Positions 1-6,532 of a stretch of DNA of 6,532 bases are shown in pieces. The position numbers were made by a program, and so were the translations under genes. Positions within the stretch are counted from its first letter, which is position 1, and every line of letters starts with the position of its first letter. The notes under the pieces are model-generated. The model searched no databases. It was given only the letters and a program-made list of their open reading frames with translations, and had not been told where the DNA came from. This DNA comes from Schleiferiaceae bacterium. GTDB lineage: Bacteria > Bacteroidota > Bacteroidia > Flavobacteriales > Schleiferiaceae. Location of the stretch: positions 1 to 6,532 of the forward strand of contig JAOARK010000118.1 of the NCBI GenBank assembly GCA_025210575.1, in the 5' to 3' direction.

Positions 1-3000
1 ACTTTGAAGAGCAGAACATTGAATTTATTCAGTTTTGGGTAATGGACCCTTATGTTGACAATCCGAATCATGAAGGTGGAGATCTGTACTTCAACTTAGG
101 TAGTGTATCTGAAGATATTTTACGTGATGATAGACAAGCCTTTGAGAATGGAATTGACCTGAATGCGGATTTGACCAAAATGGATAGTACCATCTGGGGA
201 TTTGTTCCAAAGATCCAACCTATTACAGAGTTTTTTGATAATGACCCGAGTACACGTCCTGTTCAGGATGTTGGATATGATGGTATTAATGACCTGAATG
301 AAAGAAGATGGGAGTATGATGGAATCACACCATATACCAATCGAATAGATAATTTATATGGTCAAAATTCTGCAGCATATATAAATGCGAATCAAGACCC
401 TAGTGGGGATAACTTCAGATATTATTTAGGACCAGAACAAGACAATGCAGATGCAAATATTCTTGAGCGTTATAAGGAATATAATGGCCCTCAAGGTAAC
501 TCTAGTCTTGCCACAGTAGATGGGTTTACAGCATCATCTTCAAACGTTCCAGACAAGGAGGATGCGAATAGAGATCAAACCTTGAATAAAACGGAAAGCT
601 ACTATCAGTATAAAGTAAGTTTTAGAAAAGAGGATTTAACGATTGGTCAGAACTACGTTACTGACGTTCAGGAAGGAACTATTCCAGCTAATCAATCGCC
701 AGACGGTGTAGCTCGAGACTACAGATGGGTTCAGTTTAAAGTGCCAATCTTCTTACCGGATAAAGCGGTTGGGCCAATTAGCGACTTTAGATCTATCCGC
801 TTTATGCGAATGTTCTTGAAAGATTTTGAAGAGGAGATCGTATTGCGTTTTGCTCGCTTAGATTTAATTAGGGGAGAATGGCGTAGATATAGATTCTCTT
901 TGGATGATGTTCAAGAAGAGGTGCCAATTGATGAGAATGATGAAACTGTTTTTGCAGTAAATGCTGTTAACCTAGAGGAAAATGCGAACAGAAAACCAGT
1001 TCCATATGTGTTGCCTCCAGGCATTCAAAGACAAACAGTTTTCGGTACATCAAGTCTTATTCAAGAGAATGAGCAATCTATGAGCTTGTATGCCTGTAAC
1101 CTAAAAGATGGGGATGCAAGGGCCGTGTTTAAGAACATACAAATGGATATGCGAATGTATAAGCGCATGAAAATGTTCATACATGCAGAAGATGGAACGG
1201 ATGGTTTTTCTTTAAATGATAAAGACTTGAACCTCTTTATTCGAATTGGTTCTGACTACAACCAAAACTATTATGAATTTGAGGTTCCATTGAAAGTTAC
1301 CCCATGGGGTACAACTTCTGAGCAGCAAGATGTTATTTGGCCAGCGGCCAATCAATTAGATATTCCTTTGGATGGATTTAAAGATGTTAAGCTAACAAGA
1401 GATCGTTTAGATTTTCCAAGGCAAATACGATATACCGAAATGCTTGCGGGTGGATTTATGACGGTGATTGGATATCCAAACCTGAGTAATATCCGAACCA
1501 TGATGATTGGTATTCGTAACCCGAAAAAAGAAAGCGCAGCAGATCCGGATGATGGACAACCAAAATGTGCGGAAGTTTGGGTGAATGAGCTACGACTAAC
1601 CGATTTTGATCAACGAGGAGGTTGGGCTGCCAACGCACGGGTTACTGCTAAGCTTGCCGATTTTGCCGATGTTTCGGTCTCCGCAGATATGAGTACTATT
1701 GGTTTTGGCGCGATAGACCAAACAGTGAACGAGAGGAACAAATTCGAAGCTTTCTCTTATGATTTTCAATCGAAGTGGAATTTAGATAAGTTCTTTGGCC
1801 AAAAGAGCGGAGTAAGAATACCAATGTTCTTTAGTTATTCTGAAGGCTGGAAAAATCCACAGTTTAATCCACTTGATCCAGATATTGAATTCAAGGATGC
1901 CTTGAATAATCTTGAGAATGAGCAGCAGAAGACTGAATTAAAACACGCTGCACAAGATTATACCCGAAGGAAAAACATCAACTTTACAAACGTTAGAAAA
2001 GAAAGAAAACAGGGATCGAAACGAAAGCCCCAGTTCTATGATATTGAGAATTTTTCAGTTTCTTATTCTTTCTCCGAACAGGTGAGGCGAGATATTAATA
2101 CCAAAAAGAATGACCGCAAGGATCATAAGGGTACTTTAAATTATAATTATCAGGGTAGGCCTAAAAATATTCAACCATTTAAAAAGGTGAAATCGAAATA
2201 CCTGATTTGGGTAAGAGATTTTAATTTCTATTACGCACCGAATAAATTCACCTTTAGAACTGATATAAACAGAACCGATGGGGTCTTGCAAATGAGGAAT
2301 ACGGATAATCCTCAGATTAACTTACCTCAAACATTTAATAAGTCATTTACATGGGATAGGGTTTATGATTTTGGGTACGATTTGACCAAAGCCATAAAAA
2401 TTGATTACAACGCCAGAATGGAAACGCGGATTGATGAACCTGCAAATGGTGAAGACAACAGCGAGATTATTTGGAATAACTTCAAGTCGTTTGGGCGTCC
2501 TACAAAATACCACCAAACCACAAATGTGAACTGGCAATTGCCCATTAATAAATTTCCATTCTTAGATTTTGTGACTTCTTCAATTCGTTATTCTGGTGAT
2601 TACGATTGGCAGACCAATTCACTTTTGGCTCTAGATCCAACAAAGGAAGATCTCTATTTTGGTAATACCATTCAAAACAATGCTTCGGTTCAATTAAATG
2701 GTAATTTAAACTTTGTGACATTGTATAACAATGTTCCTTATCTCAAACGAGTGAACCAAGGGCGCAAAGCTGGAGGTAGAAGAGGACCTCAAAGACCACA
2801 ATCTAGAGTGGAGCAAAATGGTGAACAGAATGGGGATCAGGCAGACGATAAGAAGAAGAAAAAGGAAGGCGGTAATAAGTTTGTAGATGCAACTGTCCGT
2901 TTCTTAATGATGGTAAGAAGTGCTTCAGTTTCTTACACCAGAAATGAAGGTACAGCCTTGCCTGGTTTTATTATTGAACCGGTGTTCATGGGGACTAACC

Positions 3001-4334
3001 CAACATACAACAATGCTCCAGGGTGGGGATTTGTTTTGGGTAGCCAGGCAGATATAACGGCAAAAGCGGCTAGCAACAATTGGTTAACCCCCAACCCAAA
3101 TCAACCAAATAGGTACATGAAAACCTTGACGGAGAATTTAAATATTCGGGCAACGGTTGAGCCATTTAGAGATTTTAGAATTGATGTAACGGCAACAAGA
3201 ATTGCAGGTGTTAACTCTTCATCTATTTATAGACAAGATGAGAATTACGACCCGAATGATCCAATTTGGAATGAGGGTGATTACACAAATGGATTTAGAC
3301 ATTATAATCCAATGGTTCAGGGAAATTATAGTATTTCTTTCTGGTCATTTGGTTCGGCTTTCGAGAAAAACAACGCTCCGAATTATGATTCAAAAGTCTA
3401 TCAGCAATTCAGAGAATATAGAGATGTTATTTCTAATCGTTTAGCGACAGACTTAGAGAATAATTCAAGTTGGTATACAAAAGAATATTTAGATACATCT
3501 ATTGTAAACCAAGGGTATCAAGGTTTTAGTTACGTTGCACAAGATGTTATGATTCCAGCATTCCTAGCCGCGTATGGTGGGTACGATCCGAATAAAGTGA
3601 GGCTTGATGCAATGCCTACGATCCCTATGCCAAACTGGAGATTGAATTACAGCGGATTAATGAAACTTGAGACTTTTAGAAAGAAGTTCAACTCATTTAC
3701 GGTATCGCATAGTTATAAATCGCTGTACACCATGTCTACATTCCAGACCAACTTACAGCGCCAACAAGCTCAACAAGATCTTCCAGGTGAACCTGAAAAA
3801 TGGGTAAATGACAATGGCGATTTCTTACCAGAAAATCAGATAGCTACAGTGAGTATGTCTGAGAATTTCTCTCCACTTATTGGTTTCAACATGCGAATGA
3901 AAAACAATACGAGTTTCAAATTAGAAATGAATAGAAACCGTATGGTGAGTTTGAGTATGGCAAACAATATTATCTCTGAAACAAAGGGAAGTGAAATAGT
4001 TATTGGTGCAGGATACATCATCAGAGATGTTAAGTTTAACCTTGTACGTACTGGAGCAAATAAAAAAGCTGTGGTGAGTAATCTGGAACTAAAAGCAGAT
4101 TTGAGCATCAGAGATAATCAAACTGTGATGCGCAGAGTATTGGAAGAAATTACTCAGGTAACAGCGGGTCAACGTATTGTTACAATTAAGGTTTCTGCAG
4201 ATTACCAGTTAAGCAGAAGAGTGAGCACCAGAATCTTCTACGATCAAGTGATCTCTACATTTAAAACATCAAATGCTTTCCCAACAAATAACATATACGC
4301 AGGTTTGAGTTTTAGACTAAACCTTGCTCCGTAA
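1..4334 (+). CDS. sprA: SprA, type IX secretion system outer-membrane translocon (5' partial)
   Basis: SprA is the very large outer-membrane beta-barrel through which the Bacteroidota type IX secretion system exports cargo, including gliding adhesins where present. The reading frame is already open at base 3 and reads [13 protein letters not shown] before the first ATG at 42, so that ATG is internal. About 1,443 codons are visible. Known SprA proteins are roughly 2,400 residues, so around 950 N-terminal residues lie upstream. Family-like blocks are [12 protein letters not shown] and the following MFIHAEDG (about 1095-1200), [20 protein letters not shown] (about 1566-1625), [16 protein letters not shown] (about 1803-1850), [11 protein letters not shown] (about 2208-2240), [14 protein letters not shown] (about 2346-2388) and [15 protein letters not shown] (about 2925-2970). 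A Lys/Arg/Gln-rich hydrophilic stretch (about 2755-2880) precedes the last block and is probably a loop. The C-terminus alternates hydrophobic and polar residues and ends in LSFRLNLAP, as expected of a closing beta strand. No internal stop or frameshift is seen. Identification comes from recalled family motifs, not a search. Confidence 0.95.
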   Translation, partial: FEEQNIEFIQFWVMDPYVDNPNHEGGDLYFNLGSVSEDILRDDRQAFENGIDLNADLTKMDSTIWGFVPKIQPITEFFDNDPSTRPVQDVGYDGINDLNERRWEYDGITPYTNRIDNLYGQNSAAYINANQDPSGDNFRYYLGPEQDNADANILERYKEYNGPQGNSSLATVDGFTASSSNVPDKEDANRDQTLNKTESYYQYKVSFRKEDLTIGQNYVTDVQEGTIPANQSPDGVARDYRWVQFKVPIFLPDKAVGPISDFRSIRFMRMFLKDFEEEIVLRFARLDLIRGEWRRYRFSLDDVQEEVPIDENDETVFAVNAVNLEENANRKPVPYVLPPGIQRQTVFGTSSLIQENEQSMSLYACNLKDGDARAVFKNIQMDMRMYKRMKMFIHAEDGTDGFSLNDKDLNLFIRIGSDYNQNYYEFEVPLKVTPWGTTSEQQDVIWPAANQLDIPLDGFKDVKLTRDRLDFPRQIRYTEMLAGGFMTVIGYPNLSNIRTMMIGIRNPKKESAADPDDGQPKCAEVWVNELRLTDFDQRGGWAANARVTAKLADFADVSVSADMSTIGFGAIDQTVNERNKFEAFSYDFQSKWNLDKFFGQKSGVRIPMFFSYSEGWKNPQFNPLDPDIEFKDALNNLENEQQKTELKHAAQDYTRRKNINFTNVRKERKQGSKRKPQFYDIENFSVSYSFSEQVRRDINTKKNDRKDHKGTLNYNYQGRPKNIQPFKKVKSKYLIWVRDFNFYYAPNKFTFRTDINRTDGVLQMRNTDNPQINLPQTFNKSFTWDRVYDFGYDLTKAIKIDYNARMETRIDEPANGEDNSEIIWNNFKSFGRPTKYHQTTNVNWQLPINKFPFLDFVTSSIRYSGDYDWQTNSLLALDPTKEDLYFGNTIQNNASVQLNGNLNFVTLYNNVPYLKRVNQGRKAGGRRGPQRPQSRVEQNGEQNGDQADDKKKKKEGGNKFVDATVRFLMMVRSASVSYTRNEGTALPGFIIEPVFMGTNPTYNNAPGWGFVLGSQADITAKAASNNWLTPNPNQPNRYMKTLTENLNIRATVEPFRDFRIDVTATRIAGVNSSSIYRQDENYDPNDPIWNEGDYTNGFRHYNPMVQGNYSISFWSFGSAFEKNNAPNYDSKVYQQFREYRDVISNRLATDLENNSSWYTKEYLDTSIVNQGYQGFSYVAQDVMIPAFLAAYGGYDPNKVRLDAMPTIPMPNWRLNYSGLMKLETFRKKFNSFTVSHSYKSLYTMSTFQTNLQRQQAQQDLPGEPEKWVNDNGDFLPENQIATVSMSENFSPLIGFNMRMKNNTSFKLEMNRNRMVSLSMANNIISETKGSEIVIGAGYIIRDVKFNLVRTGANKKAVVSNLELKADLSIRDNQTVMRRVLEEITQVTAGQRIVTIKVSADYQLSRRVSTRIFYDQVISTFKTSNAFPTNNIYAGLSFRLNLAP
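2811..2846 (+). repeat. 12-bp imperfect tandem repeat encoding EQNG units within sprA
   Basis: Three in-frame 12-bp units follow one another: gagcaaaatggt, gaacagaatggg and gatcaggcagac. They encode EQNG, EQNG and DQAD. The first two differ at a few mostly synonymous positions and the third is degenerate. The repeat sits in a hydrophilic, Lys-rich stretch of SprA just before the conserved GTALPGF block. It probably arose by slippage in a loop that tolerates length change. It is too short to call a functional element. Confidence 0.45.
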
Positions 4335-4356
4335 ATTGCTATTTAATTTACATTTG
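4324..4356 (+). promoter_or_regulatory. Candidate Bacteroidota-type promoter for gcvH
   Basis: TACATTTG at 4349-4356 fits the Bacteroidota -7 consensus TAnnTTTG exactly. A TTG at 4324-4326, 22 nt upstream, could be the -33 element, although that spacing is at the long end. Transcription would start near 4360-4364, giving a short leader of about 12-16 nt before the gcvH ATG. The -33 element would lie inside the last codons of sprA. The consensus is short and AT-rich DNA gives chance matches, so this is a candidate only. If real, it would let gcvH and the genes behind it be transcribed independently of sprA. Confidence 0.45.
4331..4351 (+). other. AT-rich inverted repeat spanning the sprA stop codon
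   Basis: GTAAATT (4331-4337) and AATTTAC (4345-4351) are perfect 7-bp inverted copies separated by 7 nt. The left arm includes the sprA TAA. The stem has only two G-C pairs and no T-run follows it, so it is a poor intrinsic terminator. It lies between the proposed -33 and -7 elements of the gcvH promoter and overlaps the latter, which would also suit a protein-binding operator. Chance is a serious alternative in DNA this AT-rich. Confidence 0.25.
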
Positions 4357-4375
4357 TGGCAAACAGATTTTTACA

Positions 4376-4753
4376 ATGAATATACCAGCTGACTTAAAGT
4401 ACACGAAAGATCACGAGTGGATAAAAATTGATGGCGACACTGCTATTATTGGAATTACAGACTACGCTCAAGGTGAATTAGGAGACATCGTTTTTGTTGA
4501 TGTTGACACGGAAGGTGAGGAATTAGATAAAGAAGAAGTTTTCGGTTCTATCGAAGCGGTGAAAACGGTTTCTGATTTATTTATGCCTGTTGGAGGAGAA
4601 GTTGTTGAAGTAAATGAAGCTTTGGCAGATGCTCCTGAAACAGTGAATAAAGACCCTTATGGAGAAGGCTGGATCATTAAAGTAAAGATGTCTGATGCTG
4701 GAGAAGCGGATGAGTTGTTAGATGCATCAGCTTACGAAGCAGAAATTGCCTAA
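4376..4753 (+). CDS. gcvH: Glycine cleavage system H protein (lipoyl carrier)
   Basis: GcvH carries the aminomethyl intermediate on a lipoyl arm between the P, T and L proteins of the cytoplasmic glycine cleavage complex, which yields CO2, ammonia and methylene-tetrahydrofolate. At 125 residues it has the usual family length and is complete. It opens with the family-typical [13 protein letters not shown] (residues 9-21) followed by [17 protein letters not shown] (26-42). The lipoyl-attachment segment [12 protein letters not shown] (57-68) has the modified lysine at K63. The C-terminal [14 protein letters not shown] (91-104) is also typical. The ATG at 4376 gives the standard N-terminus, with no clear Shine-Dalgarno sequence. 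It lies 41 bp after sprA, and its last 32 nt are shared with the vanZ-like gene. The gcvP and gcvT genes are not in the window, so this is a stand-alone gcvH, an arrangement I recall next to sprA in Bacteroidota. H protein can also act as a lipoyl donor or relay to other enzymes. Confidence 0.97.
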   Translation: MNIPADLKYTKDHEWIKIDGDTAIIGITDYAQGELGDIVFVDVDTEGEELDKEEVFGSIEAVKTVSDLFMPVGGEVVEVNEALADAPETVNKDPYGEGWIIKVKMSDAGEADELLDASAYEAEIA

Positions 4754-5123
4754 AGAAAAGCACAAAATATTTTTTTATACCCCAGCCATAGTCTGGGGTA
4801 TTTTGATTCTCTACTTTTCGTTGATGCCTGGCGAAAAGGTTCCAGATTTGTTAAAGGCCATTCAGAGCTTTTTAATTCACGTAAGCATTTATTTCCTTCA
4901 GGCTGTATTCATTTTTCTCGGTGCTTCAAAGTTTAAACTTATTCCCGTCTCTAAAAGTGCTTTTTCAGTGGCATTAGTATTCATACTGTTGGTAGGTGGC
5001 TTTATCGAAGTCATTCAAGAGTTTTATATTGATAAAAGGCATGGTGAATTGGAAGATGTAATAGCCAATTTGTTAGGGGGAATACTAGCTATATTCTCCT
5101 GGAGAATACTCACAAAAAAGTAA
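4722..5123 (+). CDS. VanZ-family small integral membrane protein
   Basis: The product is a 133-residue hydrophobic protein with about four predicted membrane helices, near residues 16-34, 50-68, 79-97 and 111-130. The family signature lies at residues 94-120: [20 protein letters not shown] followed by IANLLGG. This matches the VanZ pattern of Glu and Gln, an Arg-x-Gly-Glu turn, then Asp-x-x-x-Asn before the last helix. The SLMPG after helix 1 and a histidine at the start of helix 2 (H53) also fit. The molecular role of such stand-alone VanZ-like proteins is unknown. The family name comes from a teicoplanin-resistance accessory gene, but nothing here suggests resistance. The ATG at 4722 directly follows an in-frame TAG (4719-4721), so it is the earliest possible start. 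It overlaps gcvH by 32 nt, which suggests translational coupling. A TTG at 4746 is a less likely alternative. A terminator-like hairpin lies within codons 19-28. Confidence 0.85.
   Translation: MHQLTKQKLPKEKHKIFFYTPAIVWGILILYFSLMPGEKVPDLLKAIQSFLIHVSIYFLQAVFIFLGASKFKLIPVSKSAFSVALVFILLVGGFIEVIQEFYIDKRHGELEDVIANLLGGILAIFSWRILTKK
4777..4804 (+). terminator. Terminator-like hairpin inside the start of the vanZ-like gene, downstream of gcvH
   Basis: ATACCCCAG (4777-4785) pairs perfectly with CTGGGGTAT (4793-4801) across a 7-nt loop, CCATAGT. The 9-bp stem has five G-C pairs. It runs into TTTT (4801-4804, the first T being part of the stem). It begins 24 nt after the gcvH stop codon, where a gcvH terminator would be expected, yet lies wholly inside the vanZ reading frame (codons 19-28). 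The T-tract is short, so termination may be partial or absent. In that case the structure could instead act as an attenuator or as a stabilising 3' end for a gcvH-only transcript. On the opposite strand the hairpin would be followed by an A-run, so it would not terminate antisense transcription. Confidence 0.45.
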
Positions 5124-5177
5124 TGGCAAGGTTTTTGGATTTTTCAATGGCAACTTCAAAACGTAAAAAGATTGACA

Positions 5178-5873
5178 ATGAAAAAAACAAGATTCAAAAG
5201 AAAAACAGAAGCTTTTAGAAAGTCTTTTTTCTTGTTCGGATTGGTTGTTGCATTGGCGGCTTCCTATACCGCATTAAGCTACACTTCGGCAAGAATGTTA
5301 GAGTTACCAGAGCATGAAGTTGCGGAGGTGATAGATGATGTTATCATTCCTATAACCAAACCTACGGCCGAAAAACCACCTGAGAGGAAAAAACAAGAAG
5401 TAAAACAAGCAATAACAACTGCTTACTCTGATGTATTTATCTCGGTTGATGATTTTAAGGAAGTAGAAGATTTTGGCGAAGACCCTTTAGAAGAGGTGAA
5501 CAGTCATCATGAGGAAGCCGATAATGAGATTTATCACCTCACTTCTTTAGATAGAAAACCAATCTATAATGGATGTGAAGGGTTAGATACAGAAGAAGAA
5601 CGTTACGCTTGTTTCCAAGAAAGTTTAAGAGATTATGTTACTGATAATTTCAGACATGGAAACAACCCATTTGGGGAGAAAGAAAAAGTGCTTGTACATT
5701 TTGTAATAGATAAAGAAGGAAATGTACAGAACGTTGAAACTGCCAGAGGTAGTAAAAGCGATAGAGATCAGCTAGAAAAACTGATAAAGAAATTGCCTCC
5801 ATTCGTGCCGGCAATGTACAAGGGTAAATACGTTAGAACCTCTTACGTGCTGCCCGTAGTATTGCGAAATTAA
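5178..5873 (+). CDS. TonB-like energy transducer family protein lacking a long proline tract
   Basis: The product is a 231-residue protein with a basic N-terminus (KKTRFKRKTEAFRK), one membrane helix (about residues 16-36) and a long charged periplasmic linker. The C-terminal domain (about 165-231) resembles the TonB fold: VLVHFVIDKEGNVQNVETARG, a helix with LEKLIKKLPPFVPA, and the closing strand YVRTSYVLPVVL. TonB proteins link the ExbB/ExbD proton-driven motor to outer-membrane TonB-dependent receptors. The anchor and fold here fit such a role, but the partner is unknown. The linker has only a poor KPTAEKPPERKK segment instead of an extended Pro-Lys spacer. A GCEGLDTEEERYACF segment (132-146) places two cysteines 12 residues apart, as in the next gene. 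I chose the ATG at 5178 rather than the in-frame TTG at 5172 because it gives a typical MKK start. It follows vanZ by 54 bp with no obvious promoter, so co-transcription is likely. It diverges from classical TonB, so use the family name with care. Confidence 0.8.
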   Translation: MKKTRFKRKTEAFRKSFFLFGLVVALAASYTALSYTSARMLELPEHEVAEVIDDVIIPITKPTAEKPPERKKQEVKQAITTAYSDVFISVDDFKEVEDFGEDPLEEVNSHHEEADNEIYHLTSLDRKPIYNGCEGLDTEEERYACFQESLRDYVTDNFRHGNNPFGEKEKVLVHFVIDKEGNVQNVETARGSKSDRDQLEKLIKKLPPFVPAMYKGKYVRTSYVLPVVLRN

Positions 5874-5884
5874 AAATTCGCGAT
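5861..5884 (+). terminator. Weak hairpin at the end of the first TonB-like gene
   Basis: ATTGCGAA (5861-5868) can pair with TTCGCGAT (5877-5884) with one T-G wobble, around an 8-nt loop containing the stop codon TAA. The stem has three G-C pairs. The sequence after it is AT-rich (TGAAATTTATTATATATTT) but has no clean T-run, so termination would be inefficient at best. It is the only hairpin I find in the 54-bp gap between the two TonB-like genes. Confidence 0.25.
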
Positions 5885-5927
5885 TGAAATTTATTATATA
5901 TTTAACCGCTCAAATTTTCAGGCTAAA

Positions 5928-6532
5928 ATGAAAGATAGAAAAACGTATAAAGCCAATCTGGAGAACAAAAAAGGAATGTTCTTTTTGGCTGGTTTGGTGC
6001 TTACTTTAACCTTGGTTATTGTAGGTATTGAATGGAAGCAATACGAACGTTCTTTGATCGATTTAGGTCAATTAGAGGCGATAGAGGACGATGAGATTGT
6101 ACCGATTACTAACCGTGATCCTGCACCTCCACCACCTCCACCACCTAAGCCGCCAGAAGTAATTCAAATTGTTGAAGACGATATTGAAATTGAAGAGATT
6201 GAATTTGAATCTACGGAGACAGATGAATCTGAAGAAATTGAAATCGTTGAAGAAGTTGAAGAAGAAAGTGATGAGATTTTAAGTTTCGCGGTTGTGGAGA
6301 ACAAGCCTGTTTTCCCTGGCTGTGAAGATGAACCTGATGAAGCAGCTCGTTTCAAGTGTTTTAACAAAAACATTATGAAGACTGTACAGAAGAACTTTGT
6401 TTATCCAGAAATGGCGAAGCAAATGCAACTGTCTGATAAAGTATGGGTAAGCTTCGTTATAGAGAAAAATGGAAAGATTTCTAACGTTAAAGTAGAAAGA
6501 GGCCAGTACGAAGATTTGAACAATGAGGCCAC
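5928..6532 (+). CDS. TonB family energy transducer with polyproline and acidic linker (3' partial)
   Basis: This frame starts at ATG 5928 and stays open to the window edge, giving 201 complete codons. It has a short basic N-terminus (MKDRKTYKANLENKKG), one membrane helix (about residues 17-36) and a periplasmic linker. The linker holds an uninterrupted run of seven prolines (67-73) followed by KPP. A strongly acidic Glu/Asp-rich tract with Ile/Val every few residues follows (about 82-118). Next come PVFPGCEDEPDEAARFKCF (127-145) and the start of the TonB C-terminal domain, with NFVYPEMAKQMQL, then VWVSFVIEKNGKISNVKVERG (171-191). The domain is cut before its last helix and strand, probably some 35-45 residues short. 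TonB proteins span the periplasm to pass energy from ExbB/ExbD to outer-membrane receptors. This protein has the layout of typical Bacteroidota TonBs. It lies 54 bp after its paralogue on the same strand. No convincing promoter is seen in that gap. Confidence 0.9.
   Translation, partial: MKDRKTYKANLENKKGMFFLAGLVLTLTLVIVGIEWKQYERSLIDLGQLEAIEDDEIVPITNRDPAPPPPPPPKPPEVIQIVEDDIEIEEIEFESTETDESEEIEIVEEVEEESDEILSFAVVENKPVFPGCEDEPDEAARFKCFNKNIMKTVQKNFVYPEMAKQMQLSDKVWVSFVIEKNGKISNVKVERGQYEDLNNEA

Noticed and set aside
42..44. ATG at 42 as the start of sprA
   Set aside because: The frame is open from base 3, and the upstream residues NIEFIQFWV continue a typical SprA block, so this methionine is internal.
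1456..2537. Minus-strand open frames at 1456-1638 and 2343-2537
   Set aside because: Both lie inside well-supported sprA coding sequence and show no family resemblance.
3202..4108. Overlapping frames at 3202-3444 (+) and 3836-4108 (-)
   Set aside because: They overlap uninterrupted sprA sequence in other frames, and their products look like composition artefacts.
4722..5123. Glycopeptide resistance function for the VanZ-like protein
   Set aside because: No vanA/H/X-type ligase, dehydrogenase or dipeptidase gene is nearby. VanZ-like membrane proteins are widespread outside resistance clusters.
5172..5174. TTG at 5172 as the start of the first TonB-like gene
   Set aside because: The ATG two codons later gives a normal MKK N-terminus. 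Nothing in the spacing favours the rare start codon.
5897..5904. TATATTTA as a -7 box for the second TonB-like gene
   Set aside because: It misses the final G of TAnnTTTG, and the nearest TTG upstream (5884-5886) is only 10 nt away, too close for a -33 element.
6164..6373. Minus-strand 69-codon Ser/Ile-rich open frame
   Set aside because: It is the antisense of the Glu-rich tract of the second TonB-like gene (GAA/GAG/GAT codons read back as Ser/Ile/Phe). Its low-complexity product has no recognisable features.

Overview
The window reads as a chromosomal segment from a member of the Bacteroidota, probably of flavobacterial type. The first gene encodes SprA, the outer-membrane translocon of the type IX secretion system, which is confined to that phylum. 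The last two genes encode TonB-like proteins with the phylum's usual GCE...CF segment before the C-terminal domain. Start codons lack clear Shine-Dalgarno sequences, and one intergenic site fits the Bacteroidota -7 consensus TAnnTTTG. The order sprA - gcvH - vanZ-like - tonB-like is one I recall from other Bacteroidota, so the region looks like conserved core genome rather than an accessory island. A finer taxonomic placement is not supported.

Layout, all on the + strand: 1-4334 is the C-terminal part of sprA, whose start lies upstream of the window. A 41-bp gap (4335-4375) holds a candidate promoter. gcvH (4376-4753) encodes a complete glycine cleavage H protein with its lipoyl lysine. A small VanZ-family membrane protein (4722-5123) overlaps gcvH by 32 nt. 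A first TonB-like protein occupies 5178-5873. A second, with a polyproline tract, starts at 5928 and runs off the right edge. No stretch longer than 60 bp lacks a gene. I see no tRNA, rRNA, CRISPR array, insertion sequence or attachment site.

Functionally this is a mixed cluster. SprA exports T9SS cargo across the outer membrane. GcvH is a soluble carrier in one-carbon and glycine metabolism. The VanZ-like protein is an inner-membrane protein of unknown role. The two TonB-like proteins resemble inner-membrane-anchored periplasmic transducers. Tight spacing suggests gcvH, vanZ and the first tonB-like gene are co-transcribed. A terminator-like hairpin inside the start of vanZ could lower expression of the genes behind gcvH. 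No novel system is evident. The points worth a second look are that hairpin, the gene overlap, and the tandem but divergent TonB-like pair.
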